Assembly (NCBI GenBank): GCA_001603505.1
Contig: LUZC01000048.1
Span: 1-39,347 of the forward strand
Direction of reading: 5' to 3'
DNA length: 39,347 bases
Source of the DNA: Bacteroidales bacterium Bact_11
GTDB lineage: Bacteria > Bacteroidota > Bacteroidia > Bacteroidales > UBA932
The notes below the pieces were generated by a model. The model made no database searches and had not been told where the DNA came from. It saw only the letters and a list, made by a program, of their open reading frames with translations. Numbering within the stretch: the stretch's first letter is position 1; every line of letters begins with the position of its first letter. Both the position numbers and the translations under genes were made by a program. Positions 15,749 to 23,000 of this stretch are shown here, piece after piece.

Positions 15749-16408
15749 ATGCCCCGCGTCATCGCTCCTTCCATGCTTTCCGCCGATTTCGGCAATCTCG
15801 ACCGCGACTGCCGGATGGTCAACCGCAGTGCGGCCGGCTGGTTCCATCTCGATGTGATGGACGGCGTGTTCGTGCCGAACATCTCCTTCGGCTTCCCGGT
15901 ATGCAAGGCCATCGCCGAGGTAGCTGCCAAGCCGATGGATGCGCACCTGATGATCATCGAGCCGTGGCGCTACATCGAGCGCTTCGCCGCGCTGGGCGTG
16001 CGCTACCTGAGCGTCCACTATGAGGCCTGCAACGACCGTCGTCTGCGGGAGTGCATCAAGCTGATGCGCGACCGGGGGCTGGGTGTCGGCGTGGCCATCA
16101 ATCCCGAGACGCCAGCCGAGGTGCTGATTCCGTATCTGCGGCTGATCGATTTCGTGGTGGTGATGGGTGTGCATCCCGGCTACAGCGGCCAGGCCTACAT
16201 TCCTGAAACGACCGAGAAGGTGGGCGTGCTCGCCGAGATGATTGCCGGAGCCGAAGCCGACTGCTTCATTGAAGTGGACGGCGGCGTGAGCACGGCCAAC
16301 ATCGCCGAACTCGAGCGCCTGGGCGCCGGTGTCTTTGTCGCCGGAAGCGCTGCATTCTCCTCCGCCGATCCCATTGCCGCTATCAAGGCGCTGAAGGAAG
16401 CGAAGTAG
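15749..16408 (+). CDS. rpe: Ribulose-phosphate 3-epimerase (219 aa)
   Basis: TIM-barrel enzyme of the pentose phosphate pathway that interconverts ribulose 5-phosphate and xylulose 5-phosphate. Family motifs are intact: IAPSMLSADFGNL, HLDVMDGVFVPNISFG (metal-binding H and D), DAHLMIIEP, VMGVHPGYSGQAYI and VDGGVSTANI (second catalytic aspartate), then the phosphate-binding VAGSAAF. It follows pepD by 12 bases and is probably in the same transcript. It ends convergently with the NlpC/P60 gene, with only 20 bases between and no obvious hairpin terminator. Confidence 0.96.
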   Translation: MPRVIAPSMLSADFGNLDRDCRMVNRSAAGWFHLDVMDGVFVPNISFGFPVCKAIAEVAAKPMDAHLMIIEPWRYIERFAALGVRYLSVHYEACNDRRLRECIKLMRDRGLGVGVAINPETPAEVLIPYLRLIDFVVVMGVHPGYSGQAYIPETTEKVGVLAEMIAGAEADCFIEVDGGVSTANIAELERLGAGVFVAGSAAFSSADPIAAIKALKEAK

Positions 16409-16428
16409 CCGTCTGTTTTTCCGTATTT

Positions 16429-17442
16429 CTATTTCACCCGCAGCTTCCGTCCCACACGGAGGATGGTGCTGGTGGTGATGCCGTTCATCTGGCAGAGCTG
16501 GTTGATCGAGGTGTGGTATTGCCGCGCGATCTTGGAGAGGGTGTCGCCCGACTTGATGGTGTGATAGACCTTTTCCGGTTCGGCCGCGGCGAGGGCCGTC
16601 GTGTCGGCCGTGAGCGTCGGCTCAGCCTGGACTTCCGGCTGGATGGCCGTTTCCGGCACCCGTACCATGGCCTCGCGTACCGGGGCCCAGTTGCCGTCGG
16701 CCTGAAGGACAATGCGGCCCTGGCCGTCGGGGATGGTCAGAACGCCCGTACTGTCGACGTAGGCCCATTTGCCGTTTTCAAACAGGACGATCCGCCGGTC
16801 GCCGGCGGCCAGTACCAGGCTGTCGGGTGCGATGTGGACCCCCAGGTCAGTATCGAACGCATATACGGCCGTGCTGTCGAAAGCCACGTCGTAATCGACG
16901 AAATCAGGAAGGATGCGCCGGGCGCCGAGCAGGCGGTGCGAATAGTAGCTTTCGGTGAGCAACGTGCTGTAGCGGACACCATGGTTGGAGGCGTGGATGA
17001 ATTTCGGGTCGCGACCGGTGCTGTCGAGTTCGATGAAGATGCCCACGTGGCCGACAACCTTGGGGTTGCGGCGACTGCCGAGAATCAGGATGTCTCCTTT
17101 CTGAAGATTGTGGAAATCGCTGATGTCCACCTCGCGCCCGTCACGCGACTGGTCGCGGGAGGAACGGCTCAGGTTGGTGTAGCCGAAATGCTTGAAGACA
17201 TAGCGGGTATAGGCTGTGCAGTCGAACCGTTTCGGACCGTTGGCACCGTAGCGGTAGGGCGTGCCCAGGAACGTGGCCGCATAGTCGACGAGGCGATCGG
17301 CCAGTTCGGCGGCGGTGATTTCCACGGTAAGCGAGTCGTCGGGTGGGAGGGGCGCTTCCTGTGCAAGGGCAAGGCCGCCCTGCAGCGGCACCAGGCACAG
17401 CAACAACAGCATCCTTATGCAATACACCCGCTTCATGAACAT
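16429..17442 (-). CDS. Secreted NlpC/P60 endopeptidase with C-terminal LysM domain (337 aa)
   Basis: Probable peptidoglycan DL-endopeptidase. A signal peptide covers about the first 27 residues (MLLLLCLVPLQGG core). The NlpC/P60 catalytic domain follows: the nucleophile cysteine in PKRFDCTAYTRYVFKHFG, the histidine in VVGHVGIFIE and a further histidine in FIHASNHGV. A middle region of about 100 residues (RIVLFENGKWAYVDSTGVL) has a repeated short beta pattern of unknown function. The C-terminus is a LysM domain (YHTIKSGDTLSKIARQYHTS). ATG at 17442 overlaps the stop of the upstream small gene as TAATG, which supports this start over ATG 17436. Confidence 0.88.
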   Translation of the reverse strand: MFMKRVYCIRMLLLLCLVPLQGGLALAQEAPLPPDDSLTVEITAAELADRLVDYAATFLGTPYRYGANGPKRFDCTAYTRYVFKHFGYTNLSRSSRDQSRDGREVDISDFHNLQKGDILILGSRRNPKVVGHVGIFIELDSTGRDPKFIHASNHGVRYSTLLTESYYSHRLLGARRILPDFVDYDVAFDSTAVYAFDTDLGVHIAPDSLVLAAGDRRIVLFENGKWAYVDSTGVLTIPDGQGRIVLQADGNWAPVREAMVRVPETAIQPEVQAEPTLTADTTALAAAEPEKVYHTIKSGDTLSKIARQYHTSINQLCQMNGITTSTILRVGRKLRVK

Positions 17443-17597
17443 TATTCTCCCGAATAAAAATGGAATCCGTGCCTGATGCCTTCGATCACGGCATCCCATC
17501 GGATCAAGATGCCGATCAGGGCGATCAGGCCGATCCAGATGAAGGCTTTGGTGGTCTCGGTCTGGGCGGAATACCAGGTTTTGATTTTCTCGAACAT
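17442..17597 (-). CDS. Small single-pass membrane protein (51 aa)
   Basis: An ORF beginning MFEKIKTWYSAQTETTKAFI has one strong hydrophobic segment (about residues 19-32, IWIGLIALIGILIR) and a short hydrophilic tail ending HFYSGE. I do not recognise a family. Support for it being a gene: an excellent promoter whose transcript would begin about 20 bases before its ATG, and a TAATG overlap with the following NlpC/LysM gene, a typical coupling arrangement. It may accompany or regulate the hydrolase; that is inference. Confidence 0.7.
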   Translation of the reverse strand: MFEKIKTWYSAQTETTKAFIWIGLIALIGILIRWDAVIEGIRHGFHFYSGE

Positions 17598-17623
17598 ACG
17601 GCGATTCGGATTCGTCACAGGAG

Positions 17624-17655
17624 CAAAGATACGGAAAAGTTCACCGGAAATCCAA
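17624..17655 (-). promoter_or_regulatory. Promoter of the small protein-NlpC operon
   Basis: Minus strand: TTG (17653-17655), a 21-base spacer and TATCTTTG (17624-17631). The leader would be about 20 bases. It stands back to back with the mtaD promoter. Confidence 0.65.
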
Positions 17656-17662
17656 CTAAGCC

Positions 17663-17693
17663 TTTGAAATGTTCGGGATTTTTGTTAAAATTG
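17663..17693 (+). promoter_or_regulatory. Promoter of the mtaD operon
   Basis: TTTG (17663-17666), a 19-base spacer and TAAAATTG (17686-17693), one base off the TAnnTTTG consensus. The leader to the ATG at 17717 would be about 16 bases. Confidence 0.45.
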
Positions 17694-17716
17694 CTCAATT
17701 TTAGCCAGATTCTATC

Positions 17717-18976
17717 ATGGGCACACTGCTTCTCAAAGACGTGCGGAAGGATGGCTGCAAAGCCGATATCCTGATCGAAGGCAACCGGATCGCCGGGATT
17801 GCCCCGTCAATCGATGTGACTGCCGATCGGGTGCTGAATGCGGCCGGCAAGTCCGTCATCCCGGGGCTCGTGAACATGCATACCCATGCGGCCATGACGC
17901 TCATGCGCAGTTGCTACGAAGATGTGACGCTGGGCATTTGGCTCGACCGCATCTGGGCCGTGGAGTCGCGGATCGACGAAGAAGCGGTGTATTGGGGGAC
18001 GAAGCTTGCCATCCTGGAAATGCTCAAGACCGGCACCACCTGTTTTCTCGACATGTACTGGATGTCGCCCGCCATCGCCCGTGCAGTGGAGGAGATGGGC
18101 ATCCGGGCCTTTGTCTCCTATAATTTCCTCGACAATTTCGACCACGACAAGGCGGAGAAGCAGTACCGCGAATGCGAGGAAGTGTATGCCCTCTCCAGGC
18201 AGTGGCCGTCGCGGTTGCAGATGAGCGTGGCCGTGCATGCCGACTATACCACCTCCGAGGCCACGATGCTGCGTGCCGGCCTGTTCGCGCAAGACCACGA
18301 CCTGGTGTTTACGGCCCATCTTTCGGAAACGCTTTCCGAGACGCAGGAGGATGTCGTGAAGTTGAACCTCACACCCACGCAGCATTTCAACCGGCTGGGC
18401 CTGCTCGGCCCCCGTACGGTGCTGGCACACGGCGTTTGGCTGGACGACCATGATATCGAGATCCTGGGCCGCAACCATACGACCATTGTACACAATATCA
18501 ATTCGAACCTGAAGCTCGCATCGGGCTACCGGTTCAAATACAATGAACTGCGCGATGCCGGCGTCAACGTGTGCGTAGGCACCGATGGCGCCGCTTCCTC
18601 CAACAATCTCGATATCCGCGAGAGCATGAAGACCATGGCGATGTTGCAGAAGGCCTGGCGGGAAGACCCCTCCGCCATGCCGCTCGACGAATTGATGAAT
18701 GTGGCCACGCGCAACGCCGCCTTGCCGCTGGGTGTGGATATCGGCCGGGTGGAGGAAGGCGCGCTGGCCGACCTGGTGCTGGTCGACACGCGCTCCGAGG
18801 CCTTTGTGCCGAGCATCAATTTCCTTGGCAACCTCGTCCTTTCGGCCAACAGTTCCTGTTTCGACACAGCCATTGTCGACGGCCGTGTGGTAATGGAAGG
18901 CCGTCGTGTACCCGGAGAGGAGGAGATTCTCAGAAGGGCCGAGGACATCGCAATGAAAATCAATAAAATTCAATAA
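17717..18976 (+). CDS. mtaD: 5'-methylthioadenosine / S-adenosylhomocysteine deaminase (419 aa)
   Basis: Amidohydrolase that removes the 6-amino group of methylthioadenosine (MTA) to give methylthioinosine, and may also act on S-adenosylhomocysteine. Metal ligands: H55 and H57 in VNMHTHAAM, a histidine in VFTAHLSET, and the aspartate in [17 protein letters not shown] is the conserved block between them. Length and layout fit the MtaD/TrzN branch rather than cytosine or guanine deaminases. It heads a gene cluster with pnp (2-base gap) and mtnA, which strongly supports MTA as the main substrate. Confidence 0.88.
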   Translation: MGTLLLKDVRKDGCKADILIEGNRIAGIAPSIDVTADRVLNAAGKSVIPGLVNMHTHAAMTLMRSCYEDVTLGIWLDRIWAVESRIDEEAVYWGTKLAILEMLKTGTTCFLDMYWMSPAIARAVEEMGIRAFVSYNFLDNFDHDKAEKQYRECEEVYALSRQWPSRLQMSVAVHADYTTSEATMLRAGLFAQDHDLVFTAHLSETLSETQEDVVKLNLTPTQHFNRLGLLGPRTVLAHGVWLDDHDIEILGRNHTTIVHNINSNLKLASGYRFKYNELRDAGVNVCVGTDGAASSNNLDIRESMKTMAMLQKAWREDPSAMPLDELMNVATRNAALPLGVDIGRVEEGALADLVLVDTRSEAFVPSINFLGNLVLSANSSCFDTAIVDGRVVMEGRRVPGEEEILRRAEDIAMKINKIQ

Positions 18977-18978
18977 TT

Positions 18979-19806
18979 ATGGATACCAGAGTCAAGAAGA
19001 TCCGAGAAGCAGCCGCGTTCATCCTCGAGCAGACCGGCGGCAAGAAGCCTGAAGTCGGTATCGTGCTGGGCAGCGGTCTGGGCAAGTTGGCCGACGCCAT
19101 CGACGCCGAAGTCGTCATTCCGTACGCTAAGATTCCGAATTTCGCCCGTTCCACGGCCATCGGCCACAAAGGCAATTTCATCTTCGGCACGCTCGCCGGG
19201 AAATACGTGTGTGCCATGCAGGGCCGGTTCCACTACTACGAGGGATATCCCATGGAGCGCGTGACGCTGCCGATCCGCGTGATGGCCGCCCTGGGCATCA
19301 GGACCTTGCTGGTCTCCAATGCGGCGGGGGGCTTGAACCAGACCTTCTCCGTGGGCGACCTGATGATCATCCGCGACCACATCAACCTGCTGCCCAATCC
19401 GCTCATCGGGAAGAATTTCGCCGAGTTCGGCGAGCGCTTCACCGACATGACTGCGGCCTACGATCTCGACCTGATCGCAAAGGCCGAGGCCATCGCGGCG
19501 AAAGCGGGGATTCCGGTGCGAAAGGGTGTGTACCTGGGTAATACCGGGCCGTCCTATGAAACGCCCGCCGAGGTGCGCTTCTACATCGCCATCGGGGCCG
19601 ACGCCGTGGGAATGTCCACGGTCCCGGAAGTGTTGGTGGCCCGCCATTGCGGCGTTCCGGTGTTCGGCATGTCGGTCATCACCAATATCTCGAATACCGA
19701 CAACGCTTCCACCGTGCTCAACGACGGGGACGACGTGGTTCGGGCTGCCGATGCGGCGGCCGACCGCATGTGCCTTATCTTTAAAGAACTGATAGCCTCG
19801 ATTTAG
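18979..19806 (+). CDS. Purine nucleoside phosphorylase, probably methylthioinosine-active (275 aa)
   Basis: Trimeric PNP/MTAP-family phosphorylase. Motifs: [54 protein letters not shown] (purine-binding glutamate), [10 protein letters not shown] and MSVITNISN. The asparagine in the last motif is the residue that selects 6-oxopurines (aspartate marks adenine-type MTAP). It should cleave inosine, guanosine or methylthioinosine. Placed between mtaD and mtnA with 2-base gaps, it most likely turns methylthioinosine into hypoxanthine and methylthioribose 1-phosphate. Confidence 0.9.
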   Translation: MDTRVKKIREAAAFILEQTGGKKPEVGIVLGSGLGKLADAIDAEVVIPYAKIPNFARSTAIGHKGNFIFGTLAGKYVCAMQGRFHYYEGYPMERVTLPIRVMAALGIRTLLVSNAAGGLNQTFSVGDLMIIRDHINLLPNPLIGKNFAEFGERFTDMTAAYDLDLIAKAEAIAAKAGIPVRKGVYLGNTGPSYETPAEVRFYIAIGADAVGMSTVPEVLVARHCGVPVFGMSVITNISNTDNASTVLNDGDDVVRAADAAADRMCLIFKELIASI

Positions 19807-19808
19807 CC

Positions 19809-20888
19809 GTGAAGAGTGTTTTTCCATACGATTCGGTGGAACTCAGTCCCAATGGGCGCGAGGTCGTCATCCTCGACCAGTCGCAGCTCCCCACCCAGGA
19901 GAAATTCCTCCATCTGACCACTGCCGAACAGGTTTTTTACGCCATCACGCGCTTGAAAGTGCGCGGTGCGCCGGCCATCGGCATCGCGGCGGCATTCGGT
20001 CTGGCCATGTGCGTGAACCGGTTCAAGACCCGGTCGCTCACGGCGCTCGAAAACGAATTCCTGCGCGTCAAGCGCTATCTGTATATCTCCCGTCCGACGG
20101 CCGTGAACCTCATGTGGTCGCTCGACCGGATGGAACGCTGTTTTTATGCCACCAAGCAAGGACTTGACGCTGCCGAGGAGAAGCATGCCATCGAGGTGAT
20201 GCGCAACGCCCTGACGGCGGAAGCACGCGCCATCAAGGCGGAAGACGTGAAGATGTGCGAGGCCATCAGTGAGCAGGGATTCTCGCTGCTCCGTCCGGGC
20301 TGCGGCATCCTGACGCACTGCAACGCCGGCCACCTGGCCGTTTCGAAATACGGCACCGCGCTCGGGCCGATCTACCTTGCACAGCAGCAGGGTTATTCGC
20401 CTCGGGTGTATTGCGATGAAACCCGTCCGCTGCTTCAGGGAGCACGCCTGACGGCCTACGAGCTCACGAAGGCGGGTATCGACGTCACGCTGATCTGCGA
20501 CAACATGGCGGCTTCGCTCATGGCCCAGCACAAGATTGATTTCGTGTTTGTGGGCTGCGACCGCGTGGCGGCCAACGGCGACGTGGCCAATAAGATCGGG
20601 ACGAGTGGCGTGGCGGTCCTGGCAAAGCATTTCAAGGTGCCCCTCTATGTGTTCGCTCCCACGAGCACCATCGACCTCGACTGCGTGAGCGGCAGCGAGA
20701 TCATCATTGAAGAGCGTCCCGCCTTTGAGGTGACCGACATGTATTTCAGCAAGCGCATGGCACCGAAGGGCGTGCGGGTGTACAACCCCGCGTTCGACAT
20801 CACGCCCGCCTCGCTGATCACGGGCATCGTCACGGAAAAGGGCATCATCAAGCCGCGCGAGATCAAGAATCTCAAAAAACAGAAATAG
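19809..20888 (+). CDS. mtnA: S-methyl-5-thioribose-1-phosphate isomerase (359 aa)
   Basis: Aldose-ketose isomerase related to eIF2B subunits that converts methylthioribose 1-phosphate to methylthioribulose 1-phosphate. Visible motifs: KVRGAPAIGIAAAFGLA, the catalytic cysteine in ILTHCNAGHLAV, YCDETRPLLQGARLTAYEL, and the catalytic aspartate in FVGCDRVAANGDVANKIGT. The start codon is GTG, 2 bases after the pnp stop, and the family N-terminus aligns with it. No mtnB, mtnC, mtnD, mtnK or class II aldolase gene is in the window, so the fate of its product is unknown here. Confidence 0.94.
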   Translation: MKSVFPYDSVELSPNGREVVILDQSQLPTQEKFLHLTTAEQVFYAITRLKVRGAPAIGIAAAFGLAMCVNRFKTRSLTALENEFLRVKRYLYISRPTAVNLMWSLDRMERCFYATKQGLDAAEEKHAIEVMRNALTAEARAIKAEDVKMCEAISEQGFSLLRPGCGILTHCNAGHLAVSKYGTALGPIYLAQQQGYSPRVYCDETRPLLQGARLTAYELTKAGIDVTLICDNMAASLMAQHKIDFVFVGCDRVAANGDVANKIGTSGVAVLAKHFKVPLYVFAPTSTIDLDCVSGSEIIIEERPAFEVTDMYFSKRMAPKGVRVYNPAFDITPASLITGIVTEKGIIKPREIKNLKKQK

Positions 20889-20891
20889 CCG

Positions 20892-21680
20892 ATGGTCCGG
20901 TTCGTGAGCCTGTCGAGCGGCAGCAACGGCAACTGCTACTATTTCGGCGACGGCCGTATGGCCTTCCTCATCGACCTGGGCATCGGCGCGCGCACCATCA
21001 AGAAGCGCCTCGCGGAGCTCGACCTGTCGCTCGACGATGTCGACGCCATCTTCGTGACGCACGACCATTTCGACCATATCAAGAGCCTCGGCACCTTCAC
21101 GGAACGATACAGGAAGCCCGTGTATCTGACCCGCACGTTGGAAAAGGCGCTGCGCCACAACTTCTGCACGGCCGGTCGCCTCAAGGGCTGCGTACGCTAC
21201 CTGGAGGAGGGCGTCGAAACCATGCTGGGCGACAGCCTCCGCATTACCCCGTTCGTCGTGCCCCACGACGCTACGCAGACCGTGGGCTACCACTTTACCT
21301 TCAGCGGTGAGCGGTTCACCGTGATGACCGACCTGGGCGAGGTGACCGACGAGGCGGTGCACTACGCCGCGCTGGCCGACCATCTGGTGGTGGAGTCGAA
21401 CTACGACGTGGATATGCTTATCACGGGATCGTATCCGAAAGAGCTCAAGCACCGCATCCTGACGCAGCACGGCCACCTGTCGAACGAACAGACCGCCTCG
21501 TTGCTGCGCCGCTGCCGTCACGAGGGCCTGCGCGACGTGTATCTGTGCCACCTGAGCGCCAACAACAACACGCCCGCCCTGGCCTTCGAAAGCGCAAAAA
21601 AAACGCTTGAGAGCATCGGCTCCCAAGCGTCTTTGCATTGTCTTCCGCGCTCTTGCGCGTCGGAATTATTCACCTTTTAA
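20892..21680 (+). CDS. MBL-fold hydrolase, WalJ/YycJ-like (262 aa)
   Basis: Metallo-beta-lactamase fold protein. The N-terminus FVSLSSGSNGNCYYFGDG and metal motif FVTHDHFDHIKSLG are typical of the YycJ/WalJ group. Further ligands are VVPHDATQTVGY, VMTDLGEVTDE and TQHGHLSN, and the C-terminal LPRSCASELF is family-like. Members are probable nucleases; in Firmicutes WalJ sits in the WalKR operon, which is absent here. It starts 3 bases after mtnA and is likely cotranscribed. Its 3' end overlaps the convergent TPR gene by 15 bases and contains that gene's terminator. Confidence 0.88.
   Translation: MVRFVSLSSGSNGNCYYFGDGRMAFLIDLGIGARTIKKRLAELDLSLDDVDAIFVTHDHFDHIKSLGTFTERYRKPVYLTRTLEKALRHNFCTAGRLKGCVRYLEEGVETMLGDSLRITPFVVPHDATQTVGYHFTFSGERFTVMTDLGEVTDEAVHYAALADHLVVESNYDVDMLITGSYPKELKHRILTQHGHLSNEQTASLLRRCRHEGLRDVYLCHLSANNNTPALAFESAKKTLESIGSQASLHCLPRSCASELFTF
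21596..21630 (-). terminator. Rho-independent terminator of the gyrA-TPR transcript, inside walJ
   Basis: On the minus strand a 12-base-pair stem with one G-T pair, ACGCTTGGGAGC / GCTCTCAAGCGT, with loop CGAT (21603-21630), is followed by a run of T (21596-21602). It lies 36 bases after the TPR stop codon, within walJ codons near the C-terminus. On the plus strand the stem has an A-C mismatch and no T-run follows, so it acts leftward only. Confidence 0.8.
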
Positions 21681-22982
21681 GAAAGCTTCGTACTTCTTGG
21701 AGAGGGCCTCGTATTCGGGGTTCTTCTCGCGGAGGCGGAAGTAGATGTTCTTCAGGTATTCGGCGATGGCGCCCTTGAGTTCGGCATCGTCGGTCAGTTC
21801 GAACGACTTCTCGAACGGGGCGATGGCTTTCTCGAGGGTCTCATCCATCTCTTTCACGAGCGCGTAATACTTGGCGTCGTCGAGCTCTTCGCTGGCCTTG
21901 TTCTGGAGGTCGATCGCCTTGTCGTAGTACATGGCGCCGAGGCCGAGCGGACCGTACACATAGTTCGGGTCGATTTCGCTGGATTTCTCATAGAGCTTGG
22001 CCGCGTTCTCGATATCGCCGAGCTGCTTGTACACGTTGGCTTCCACATAGAAGAGGCTGGCGTTGGTCGGATCCTGGGCTTCAGCGGCGTGCAGCAGGTC
22101 GAAGAGCTTGCCGGTGTCTTCCTGATTCTCGATATAGAGGTTGATCAGGCCGATGAGGATGTTGCTATTCTGCGGGAACTCGATGAAGCCTCTTTCAAGG
22201 GCAGCCTTGCGTGCTTCTTCGTTGCCTTCGATGCGATAGCACTCAGAGAGGTTGGAGAAGACGTAGCCATCCTGGTAGAAGCCCATGTCGGCGCACTTGG
22301 TGTAATATTCGATGGCCTGGGCCGTGTTGCCGGCCTTGCTGGAGACGAATGCGGTGTAGTAGGTATTCAGGGAGTCGGTTTCGCCGAGAATCGGGTTGGC
22401 GGCGCATTCCGTGGACTTCTTGAACAGTTCGGCAGCCTTTTCGAAGTTGCCTGCGCGGTAGTTGTTGAAGGCCTCGTCGGTGAGCTTGTTGTGGATGTCA
22501 TTCATCATGTCGTGGATATCCTTGGCCTTGGAGGCCTTGGTATCGACTTCCTGTGCTTTCCCGAGTGCATCGATGGCCTTGCCGAGCAGGTCGCCTTCGA
22601 CGGCCGGTTTGGTCACCATGTAGAATTCGAGGACGCCGGCCGGGTTGTAGTACAGATCCTTGTCGGCATAGGAGTCAACGGTGTAAACGGCACCTTCGGC
22701 ACCCTCTTTCTGGGTGGTTTCGAAAATCTGCTGTTCCTTGAGGAAGAGCTTGACTTCCTGCTGGGCCGTACCCGGAAGGACATTGCGGGAAGGCTGGTCG
22801 TATGCATCGACGTAAGCTTTCGCCAGCGCAATCCAGGTGGCAGGCTTGGCAGCCTTCTTGGCGTCTGCCGCGGCAGTTTCGGCCTTGGTTACGGCCTTCT
22901 GTGCATCGGCTGCGTTTTTGGGCTGTGCATTGACCATCGTCAGCGAGAGGACGAGCGACAGTGCGATGAGAATCTTCTTCAT
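21666..22982 (-). CDS. Secreted TPR-repeat protein (438 aa)
   Basis: The signal peptide is MKKILIALSLVLSLTMVNA. An Ala/Lys-rich stretch (residues about 22-46) follows, then helical repeats across about 150-360. Clear TPR units: AFNNYRAGNFEKAAELFKKS, AFVSSKAGNTAQAIEYYTKC and VYKQLGDIENAAKLYEKSSE. The protein is likely periplasmic or outer-membrane associated and serves as a protein-protein scaffold; its partners are unknown. It starts 18 bases after gyrA and should share its transcript. It ends convergently with walJ. Confidence 0.85.
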   Translation of the reverse strand: MKKILIALSLVLSLTMVNAQPKNAADAQKAVTKAETAAADAKKAAKPATWIALAKAYVDAYDQPSRNVLPGTAQQEVKLFLKEQQIFETTQKEGAEGAVYTVDSYADKDLYYNPAGVLEFYMVTKPAVEGDLLGKAIDALGKAQEVDTKASKAKDIHDMMNDIHNKLTDEAFNNYRAGNFEKAAELFKKSTECAANPILGETDSLNTYYTAFVSSKAGNTAQAIEYYTKCADMGFYQDGYVFSNLSECYRIEGNEEARKAALERGFIEFPQNSNILIGLINLYIENQEDTGKLFDLLHAAEAQDPTNASLFYVEANVYKQLGDIENAAKLYEKSSEIDPNYVYGPLGLGAMYYDKAIDLQNKASEELDDAKYYALVKEMDETLEKAIAPFEKSFELTDDAELKGAIAEYLKNIYFRLREKNPEYEALSKKYEAFLKGE

Positions 22983-23000
22983 GATTGCTTTGAGTTTAGA

